Position numbers and translations under genes: made by a program
Shown here: piece by piece, positions 56,501-64,000 of the stretch
How the letters are laid out: the number at the start of each line of letters is the position of its first letter
Position numbering within the stretch: the stretch's first letter is position 1
Source of the DNA: Pseudoips prasinana
Taxonomy: Eukaryota > Arthropoda > Insecta > Lepidoptera > Nolidae
Reading direction: 5' to 3'
Length of the DNA stretch: 64,000 nucleotides
NCBI GenBank assembly: GCA_951640165.1
Contig: OX621266.1
Coordinates: 6,510,001-6,574,000 of the forward strand
Notes under the pieces: generated by a model
Told to the model about the DNA's origin: nothing
The model's input: the letters and a program-made list of their open reading frames with translations, nothing else
The model's database searches: none

Positions 56501-59500
56501 AAATTTGGTTCAAAAACAGGTTTTTAGACCAAACTTCAAATTGTTTTCAAGGACACATCTCCCTTTTTTATCGTTTCTGTATAGCCTTTGTTGAGGCGCG
56601 TCCTTGGACACCCCGTTCGCGGTAATCGGACGACAGAAACGTCAAAAAATTGGCATAATAGTTTATTTTCATACAAAATCTTAACAACAAAATTGCACCT
56701 AAGCTCGGGAACATTTCTTTAGAAAACAGTAATTCATCACACAATTTTTTAAATTTTAGCCTTTACACTAAATATTTTTGTATTGTAATTTGTAATCTGA
56801 CTAAACCTAACGCGTGGGCACGAAATAATATGTTCTTCTGGCCCCAAGAAAATTAAAGAAAATTGATTTTACCGTATTTTCTTAGCAATTTACACGCAAA
56901 AGCGCAAATCGGTTTTTAGTGTTAATTGCAATTGCAAAATGAATAACCCATATTTCGGCAAAAAATTTGGTTCAAAAACAGGTTTTTAGACCAAATTTCA
57001 ATTTTTTTTCAAGAACTTTTCGCATTTTTTTATCGTTTCTGTATAGCCCTCGGTGAGGCGCGTCCTTGGACACCCCGTTTGCGGTAATCGGACGACAGAA
57101 ACGTCAAAAAATTGGCATAATAGTTTATTTTCATACAAAATCTTAACAACAAAATTGCACCTAAGCTCGGGAACATTTCTTTAGAAAACAGTAATTCATC
57201 ACACAATTTTTTCAATTTTAGCCTTTACACTAAATATTTTTGTATTGTAATTTGTAATCTGACTATACCTAACGCGTGGGCACGAAATAATATGTTCTTC
57301 TGGCCCCAAGAAAATTAAAGAAAATTGATTTTACCGTATTTTCTTAGCAATTTACACGCAAAAGCGCAAATCGGTTTTTAGTGTTAATTGCAATTGCAAA
57401 ATGAATAACCCATATTTCGCTCAAAATTTGGTTCAAAAACAGGTTTTGAGACCAAATTTCAATTTTTTTTCAAGAACATATCTCCTTTTTTGATCGTTTC
57501 TGTATAGCCTTTGTTAAGGTGCGTCCTTGGACACCCCGTTCGCGGTAATCGGACGACAGAAACGTCAAAAAATTGGCATAATATTTTATTTTCATACAAA
57601 ATCTTAACAACAAATTGCACCTAAGCTCGGGAACATTTCTTTAGAAAACAGTTATTCATCACACAATTTTATCAATTTTAGCCTTTACACTTAATATTTT
57701 TGTATTGTAATTTGTAATCTGACTATACCTAACGCGTGGGCACGAAATAAAATGTTCTTCTGGCCCCAAGAAAATTAAAGAAAATTGATTTTACCGTATT
57801 TTCTTAGCAATTTACACGCAAAAGCGCAAATCGGTTTTTAGTGTTAATTGCAATTGCAAAATGAATAACCCATATTTCGCTCAAAATTTGGTTCAAAAAC
57901 AGGTTTTGAGACCAAATTTCAATTTTTTTTCAAGATCACATCTCCTTTTTTGATCGTTTCTGTATAGCCTTTGTTTAGGCGCGTCCTTGGACTCCCCGTT
58001 CGCGGTAATCGGACGACAGAAACGTCAAAAAATTGGCATAATAGTTTATTTTCATACAAAATCTTAACAACAAATTGCACCTAAGCTCGGGAACATTTCT
58101 TTAGAAAACAGTAATTCATCACACAATTTTTTCAATTTTAGCCTTTACACTAAATATTTTTGTATTGTAATTTGTAATCTGACTATACCTAACGCGTGGG
58201 CACGAAATAATATGTTCTTCTGGCCCCAAGAAAATTAAAGAAAATTGATTTTACCGTATTTTCTTAGCAATTTACACGCAAAAGCGCAAATCGGTTTTTA
58301 GTGTTAATTGCAATTGCAAAATGAATAAACCATATTTCGGCAAAAAATTTGGTTCAAAAACAGGTTTTGAGACCAAATTTCAATTTTTTTTCAAGAACAC
58401 ATCTCCTTTTTTGATCGTTTCTGTATAGCCTTTGTTAAGGCGCGTCCTTGGACACCCCGTTCGCGGTAATCGGACGACAGAAACGTCAAAAAATTGGCAT
58501 AATAGTTTATTTTCATACAAAATCTTAACAACAAATTGCACCTAAGCTCGGGAACATTTCTTTAGAAAACAGTAATTCATCACACAATTTTTTCAATTTT
58601 AGCCTTTACATTAAATATTTTTGTATTGTAATTTGTAATCTGACTATACATAACGCGTGGGCACGAAATAATATGTTCTTCTGGCCCCAAGAAAATTAAA
58701 GAAAATTGATTTTACCGTATTTTTTTAGCAATTTACACGCAAAAGCGCAAATCGGTTTTTAGTGTTAATTGCAATTGCAAAATGAATAACCCATATTTCG
58801 GCAAAAAATTTGGTTCAAAAACAGGTTTTTAGACCAAATTTCAATTTTTTTTCAAGAACACATCTCCTTTTTTGATCGTTTCTGTATAGCCTTTGTTAAG
58901 GCGCGTCCTTGGACACCCCGTTCGCGGTAATCGGACGACAGAAACGTCAAAAAATTGGCATTATAGTTTATTTTCATACAAAATCTTAACAACAAAATTG
59001 CACCTAAGCTCGGGAACATTTCTTTGGAAAACAGTAATTCATCACACAATTTTTTCAATTTTAGCCTTTACATTAAATATTTTTGTATTGTAATTTGTAA
59101 TCTGACTATACATAACGCGTGGGCTCGAAATAATATGTTCTTCTGGCCCCAAGAAAATTAAAGAAAATTGATTTTCCCGTATTTTCTTAACAATTTACAC
59201 GCAAAACCGCAAGTCGATTCTGCGTGTTAATTGCAATTGCAAAATGAATAACCCATATTTCGGCAAAAAATTTGGTTCAAAAACAGGTTTTGAGACCAAA
59301 TTTCAATTTTTTTTCAAGATCACATCTCCTTTTTTGATCGTTTCTGTATAGCCTTTGTTTAGGCGCGTCCTTGGACTCCCCGTTCGCGGTAATCGGACGA
59401 CAGAAACGTCAAAAAATTGGCATAATAGTTTATTTTCATACAAAATCTTAACAACAAATTGCACCTAAGCTCGGGAACATTTCTTTAGAAAACAGTAATT

Positions 59501-59886
59501 CATCACAATTTTTTCAATTTTAGCCTTTACACTAAATATTTTTGTATTGTTATTTGTAATCTGACTATACCTAACGCGTGGGCACGAAATAATATGTTCT
59601 TCTGGCCCCAAGAAAATTAAAGAAAATTGATTTTACCGTATTTTCTTAGCAATTTACACGCAAAAGCGCAAATCGGTTTTTAGTGTTAATTGCAATTGCA
59701 AAATGAATAACCCATATTTCGGCAAAAAAATTGGTTCAAAAACAGGTTTTGAGACCAAATTTCAATTTTTTTTCAAGAACACATCTCCTTTTTTGATCGT
59801 TTCTGTATAGCCTTTCTTAAGGCGCGTCCTTGGACACCCCGTTCGCGGTAATCGGACGACAGAAACGTCAAAAAATTGGCATAATA
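41553..59886 (-). repeat. 460-bp satellite, minus-oriented block (~40 monomers)
   Basis: The same satellite in inverse orientation, uninterrupted for 18.3 kb. One monomer has lost an ATTGCA-type 6-bp unit (about 44,030), and two have a 7-bp deletion giving AAATAAAATGGCCCC (47,151 and 49,451). It ends at the 3' end of the inverted LINE. Confidence 0.98.
47823..55740 (-). repeat. Higher-order repeat domain with variable period
   Basis: A rare variant (TCCCTATAAATCCCGTTTGC) occurs at 47,841, 48,303, 50,603, 51,987, 53,833 and 55,679. The spacings of 462, 2,300, 1,384, 1,846 and 1,846 bp equal 1, 5, 3, 4 and 4 monomers. The companion variant GGGAATATTACTTTAG follows with the same spacing pattern. 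Confidence 0.92.
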
Positions 59887-60227
59887 TTTATACTTTTATT
59901 TATACTTTATTGCACACAGAAATACATATTTACATTAAAGATTACATATATCATGTACACAGGCGAGCTTAACTCAACTATGAGTTCTCTTCCAGCAAAC
60001 CTTTGTTAGAGTGAGAGCTTATATGAATGGGTTACAAACAGTGCGCAACAATTTGAAATAATTATGAACTAAGGTAATAAAAATAATTCAAAAATAAAAC
60101 AATATAAAATCTACCAGTGGTAAATAAATATATACATAAACCTGCTTACTAATACTACATACCAAGTTACTTACGTAACTACATACATAATTATATATTA
60201 TATATATATATAATATATACATAAATA

Positions 60228-63185
60228 TTAGCTGCCTGCCTGCTTAGTTGATTGTAAAAAGTGTTCTTTTATTTTTCTCTTAAACACGTCAAGAGATGTT
60301 GTAGCGCGAATTGAATGAGGAAGAGCATTCCACAAACGCACTGCCTGAACAGTAAATGAGCCGTCATACCGGCTTGAGGAGTGAGAAGACATTCGAAGAA
60401 GAAGTGAAGTGGTTGAACGGCAGATTTTTTCTCGCGGGACTAAATACTCAAAGCGTTCACGGAGATATGTGGGAGCATTGGAGTTATGAAGGATAGAATA
60501 GAGGAATGACAGAATATGACAATCTCGACGTCTCCGAATAGGTAGCCAATTCAACTGCGACCGAAATTCGGACACGTGGTCATACTTTCGGAGGCTGTAA
60601 ATGAATCGGATACATAAATTCTGTAGACGTTCGAGCTTGTTGAGAAGTTCTTCATTTGCATCCAGGAAACAGACATCGGCATAGTCAAGAAGAGGAAGCA
60701 GAAGTGATTGAGCAAGGTAGATTTTAGTGCGAAAAGGCAAGAATTTCTGTAGCCGTTTTAGGGACTGAAATGAACAGTATACTCTCCTGCTTACTTCTGC
60801 AACGTGTTCGGACCATGACAATGTGCAGTCAATAAATATTCCGAGGTTCTTGGCGCATTTGGAATAAGTTATGGGAACGTCATTGTAGATTACTGGAGGT
60901 GGACATATATGTGCTATCATGTTAAGCATATACTGGCCACCAATAATGAGAGCTTGTGACTTAGATGGGTTTACCAGAAGGCCAAAGCTTTTGGCCCAAT
61001 CGCTAATGTTACCAAGATCACTATTGATGGCAGCTATGGCTAAACTAAAATCCTCCACTTTAAAGTGACGATAAAGCTGCAAGTCGTCTGCGTAAAGATG
61101 GTAATTAGAAGAGATAATTTTGGTAATAGCATTGATAAATACCGAGAAGAGAAGAGGAGAGAGTATGCCACCTTGAGGAACACCTGCAGTAAGATTACAC
61201 CACTCGGAGGTAGCCTCGTCGTGACGTACCGACTGCGAGCGCCCTCGAAGATAAGAGTCAAACCACACAATTACTGAAGATGAGATATTTAGAGAGGACA
61301 GGATACCGAGAAGGATGTCAAAGTCAACTGAATTAAAAGCGCTGCTGAAATCCAGTAACACCATTACCGTTAGTGATTTCCGCTCCATGGCCAATCGGAT
61401 GTCATCTGTTATTTTGACCAGAGCTGTAGCAGTGCTATGGCCAGGTCGGAAACCTGATTGGAAGGGACTCAGCAGGCCTTCGGAAGAGAGATACCGAGAG
61501 AGTTGCTTGTTTACAACACTTTCGAGGACTTTAGATAGGATAGGAAGGATAGAAATTGGTCGGTACTGGGATAAGGAAGAAGGATTGGCAGATTTAGGAA
61601 GCGGTAGAATAAGGGCTTTTTTCCAAATAGAAGGGAAGGAACTTGTCTCCAGGGAGAAGTTAATAAGGTGAGTTATGATAGGAGCAAGTTCCTCTAGGAT
61701 AAGGGAGATCATCTGTAGCTGGAGCCCGTCAACTCCTACAGCTTTGGAGGATATAGATCGGAAGGAGTTTTTGATATCTCGCTCAGTAACTGCTGTAAAA
61801 GAGAAAGAAGTACAATCTGGCATTGAAAGGTTAGAGAGGTATCTAAGAGTTGAAGATTTGGTGGTGGCATCTAATGCGACTGGTGGCTGTGAAAAGTAAG
61901 TGTTGAGGGCATTGAGATCAACAGCTGTAACACTGCCATTTTCACTATTGCCAACACCAAGTGATTTTAGGAAATGCCATACTTTTGTAGTGCTGAGATT
62001 ATTAATCGAGTTATGTATGTGGCGTCTTTTAGCATCTCGACACATACGACTGCAGCGATTTCGGAGCTTTTTATATACGTCCCAGTTCTCATTCGAAGCA
62101 ACCTTTCTATAGCGTCTTTTGGCCTTGTCGCGCTTAGACATAAGTTTTTTTATTTCATCCGACAGCCATGGTGCCGGTACATGTTTAACTTTCACTTTTT
62201 TAATCGGAGCATGGTAATTATATAAATTTAAAATTAAGCGTGTAAATGTGGCAACTTTTGTGTCCAAGTCGTTACAGTCGTAAACAGGAGACCAGTCAAT
62301 ACTGCCCGCATCCTCCCTCAAACGGTCCAGGACAATATTTTTGAAGCTGCGTATGAAGACAAATTGAGACTTACGTCGAGGGCAGCGAATTTTGTATGAT
62401 AGATATACAAGATCATGATAGGAAAAGGAGGCCGGCAACTGGCCATGAGAAGATACTTTAGATAGGTCGGATACAATTATTAAATCTAAAAGAGAAGGAG
62501 AACTGTGAGGAGCATGATGTGTAGCTTCCAGTGGTAGGATGTGCATGTTGACCGAAGAAATCAAAGAAAGAAGCTTACGACTCCGTGCATCATCCTTAAG
62601 TAAACAGGTGTTAAAGTCTCCAAGGATTATTATGTTATCATATTGGGGTGCAAGATTTTCCAGTTTAGATTCGAAAGAAGAGAAGTAATCGATATGACAT
62701 GATGGACTATAATACACCCCCAAAAGCATTTTCGAATGATTTATGGCAATCTCGATAAATAGATTTTCGGCAAATTTTGAATAATCACTTGGAGACTTGT
62801 CGACCACCTTATGCTTCAAATCCATGCGTAAATAGATAGCCACTCCACCACACCCCTTTCCAGTTCTGTCATTGCGCACTAGCTTATAGCCAGGTATAGC
62901 ATATTGTTTCGAAGGAAGTGCTGGTTTAAGAAATGTTTCAGAAACAAGAATAGCATGAATGAGGTCAGAGTCAAAAGATGACAGAAGGTCAGGGTAATGA
63001 GCGTGAATGCTTTGAGCATTTATGTGTACCGCATTAAAACATTTAGATGACGAAAACGAAAGATGTGAATAGAGCTGGTCGCGCAGTTGAAGTGATTCAT
63101 CATCACTAAAAGCACTAGCATAGTGTTCAGACGTAGAGGAAGAAGAGCATGAAAGAAAATCGTCGCAATCGCTACCGGCAGACAT
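60228..63185 (-). CDS. LINE ORF2, inverted copy
   Basis: It encodes the same 985-residue protein as 26,135-29,092, with the endonuclease signatures (NAQS, GDFN), D612 and YADD at the same positions and no difference in the translation. The start ATG (63,183-63,185) and the stop are conserved. Read in other frames, the shadow translations are also the same in both copies, so the nucleotides are virtually identical as well. Identity over 3 kb means very recent duplication, gene conversion between the arms, or an assembly effect. If both are real, the locus has two potentially active ORF2 genes in opposite orientation. Confidence 0.95.
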   Translation of the reverse strand: MSAGSDCDDFLSCSSSSTSEHYASAFSDDESLQLRDQLYSHLSFSSSKCFNAVHINAQSIHAHYPDLLSSFDSDLIHAILVSETFLKPALPSKQYAIPGYKLVRNDRTGKGCGGVAIYLRMDLKHKVVDKSPSDYSKFAENLFIEIAINHSKMLLGVYYSPSCHIDYFSSFESKLENLAPQYDNIIILGDFNTCLLKDDARSRKLLSLISSVNMHILPLEATHHAPHSSPSLLDLIIVSDLSKVSSHGQLPASFSYHDLVYLSYKIRCPRRKSQFVFIRSFKNIVLDRLREDAGSIDWSPVYDCNDLDTKVATFTRLILNLYNYHAPIKKVKVKHVPAPWLSDEIKKLMSKRDKAKRRYRKVASNENWDVYKKLRNRCSRMCRDAKRRHIHNSINNLSTTKVWHFLKSLGVGNSENGSVTAVDLNALNTYFSQPPVALDATTKSSTLRYLSNLSMPDCTSFSFTAVTERDIKNSFRSISSKAVGVDGLQLQMISLILEELAPIITHLINFSLETSSFPSIWKKALILPLPKSANPSSLSQYRPISILPILSKVLESVVNKQLSRYLSSEGLLSPFQSGFRPGHSTATALVKITDDIRLAMERKSLTVMVLLDFSSAFNSVDFDILLGILSSLNISSSVIVWFDSYLRGRSQSVRHDEATSEWCNLTAGVPQGGILSPLLFSVFINAITKIISSNYHLYADDLQLYRHFKVEDFSLAIAAINSDLGNISDWAKSFGLLVNPSKSQALIIGGQYMLNMIAHICPPPVIYNDVPITYSKCAKNLGIFIDCTLSWSEHVAEVSRRVYCSFQSLKRLQKFLPFRTKIYLAQSLLLPLLDYADVCFLDANEELLNKLERLQNLCIRFIYSLRKYDHVSEFRSQLNWLPIRRRRDCHILSFLYSILHNSNAPTYLRERFEYLVPREKICRSTTSLLLRMSSHSSSRYDGSFTVQAVRLWNALPHSIRATTSLDVFKRKIKEHFLQSTKQAGS

Positions 63186-63633
63186 AATAAACTAAATAAT
63201 AATAGCAATACTATAAATGAGTAATAAAATAACAAATATAAAACAAAATACAACTAAACATAATAATAACCCCTACACACTCCTTATACTAAAAAAAAAT
63301 ATATAAAAATAAAACCAAACAACTAAATATTAGACAACCATTAACCAGTGCAGTCATACCACGTTTCATCCGTAACGATGGCGCCAAAAGCCGCAGTCTT
63401 GCGGGGTGTGATTGACATTCGATGAAACAAAATTGTTAAAATGTCAATGTCCTAATTGTTATTTCTACACGGAACGCATAATTATTTACCTCCGAGTTAT
63501 TTTTATACAAATCTTAAATACCGTCAAATTACAGTAAGAGTACAATATTAACGTGATAAAATGAGAATGAACATACTATATAATGCTACTAATTAATGTA
63601 GTACAAAACATTGTCGGAATACCTCAGAAGATT

Positions 63634-64000
63634 TTATTTCGCCGGCCTGCGAGACCTCGTAGCTGTGGAAGTGTTTGCACCTTTGCCGGTGTCTTGCAGA
63701 GACTTTCCCTTTTCGGCTCCCTTAGCAGCATCGCACGCTAGTGGCTGCGTGGCCGGAAACTCAGCCAGGAGAGCACGAAGTTGACTACTAGTCTCGATTT
63801 TCCGCTTCGATTGGCCTGCTAGCTGGATTATGATAATACCTGCTGATGTCCAGACCTGTTTTTGGCCATAACTTCTGCGCGCATCCATAAAGACTTTGTG
63901 ACGTGGTTTTGTCAGGAACTCCGAGAGTGTATAACCCGAACCCTTCAGCATGGTTTTGGCGTTCCAAACTTCACTCCTCCGTGTGTACTGGTGAAAGCGG
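63634..64000 (-). CDS. LINE ORF1, inverted copy (C-terminal part)
   Basis: It corresponds to about residues 138-258 of ORF1 at 24,910-25,686: the end of the RRM-like region (from RFHQY on), the GIIII strand and the basic tail ending SRRPAK. The frame is open to the window end; the coiled coil and the start lie outside. An internal methionine at 63,951 is not the real start. The sequence is the same as the left copy over this stretch, and the spacer to ORF2 is equally long. Confidence 0.9.
   Translation of the reverse strand, partial: RFHQYTRRSEVWNAKTMLKGSGYTLSEFLTKPRHKVFMDARRSYGQKQVWTSAGIIIIQLAGQSKRKIETSSQLRALLAEFPATQPLACDAAKGAEKGKSLQDTGKGANTSTATRSRRPAK

Larger units (their letters stand above)
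57753..64000 (-). repeat. Right arm of ~6.25-kb inverted duplication
   Basis: The mirror of 25,320-31,571. It is cut by the window end, so the duplication probably continues and its outer limit is unknown. Confidence 0.9.
59887..64000 (-). mobile_element. Inverted copy of the CR1-group LINE (partial)
   Basis: It shares the satellite junction (GGCATAATATTTATAC) with the left copy, so it is a duplicate of one insertion, not a second insertion. It has the 3' UTR, ORF2, spacer and the 3' half of ORF1; the 5' end is beyond the window. Confidence 0.93.

Noticed and set aside
23216..59058. A ~61-68-residue open frame repeated in most satellite monomers (containing KLCDELLF and MFPSLGAILLLRF), possible peptide-gene family.
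   Set aside because: It opens with TTG, not ATG, in nearly every unit; its end varies with single-base variants; many monomers lose it through a one-base deletion in the GCAATTTTG run; and variation is not biased to silent sites. It is a by-product of a stop-poor stretch.
23229..59886. A CRISPR array, since there are many regular repeats.
   Set aside because: The units are ~460 bp, similar throughout and without repeat/spacer alternation, in a eukaryotic context.
25320..64000. The whole domain as a simple assembly fold-back artefact.
   Set aside because: Not adopted as the main reading because the arms are not symmetric about the orientation switch, differ by a 4-bp microsatellite indel and about five satellite differences, and the inner arrays have different monomer orders. 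It still cannot be excluded without reads.

Overview
The window is eukaryotic, most likely from a lepidopteran insect. It is AT-rich and holds no recognisable host protein-coding gene. It is packed with tRNA-derived SINEs, degenerate RTE- and Jockey-like LINE fragments, MITEs and other interspersed repeats of kinds common in moth and butterfly genomes. The species cannot be named from the sequence alone. All assignments rest on reading the sequence and on remembered family features; no database search was made.

Positions 1 to about 23,228 are a repeat graveyard. In order they hold a CR1-group LINE 3' end; SINEs; a C-rich 69-bp tandem beside a gag-like ORF fragment; two opposed Jockey-like LINE remnants, one carrying a roughly 330-bp tandem duplication; a 355-bp retroelement with a 15-bp target-site duplication (TSD); a 4.95-kb LTR retrotransposon (8,128-13,075, minus strand, 290-bp LTRs, TSD ATACT); a broken RTE LINE; and a frameshifted pseudogene of a repeated arthropod gene family. 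The last part is a nest of SINEs, MITEs and RTE 3' ends in which insertion order can be read.

Positions 23,229 to 64,000 are a satellite domain. A tandem repeat of about 460 bp (roughly 69 monomers by length) runs on the plus strand to about 41,552, flips orientation at one sharp junction, and runs on the minus strand to 59,886. Higher-order repeats of 3, 4 and 5 monomers are visible. A full-length CR1-group LINE (24,724-29,437) with intact ORF1 and ORF2 sits inside a monomer. A second copy, identical in ORF2 protein, lies in inverted orientation at 59,887 and beyond the window end. The two LINE copies and about 2.1 kb of flanking satellite form inverted arms of about 6.25 kb. The arms are mirror images about position 44,660, whereas the satellite flips at 41,552, so this is not a simple fold-back. 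Most monomers carry a conserved 17-bp motif matching 8 of 9 essential positions of the CENP-B box.

The only genes that look functional are the LINE ORFs: ORF1, a coiled-coil nucleic-acid-binding protein, and ORF2, an apurinic-like endonuclease plus reverse transcriptase. They would act together in target-primed reverse transcription. The many short ORFs in the satellite have no ATG start and are not considered genes.
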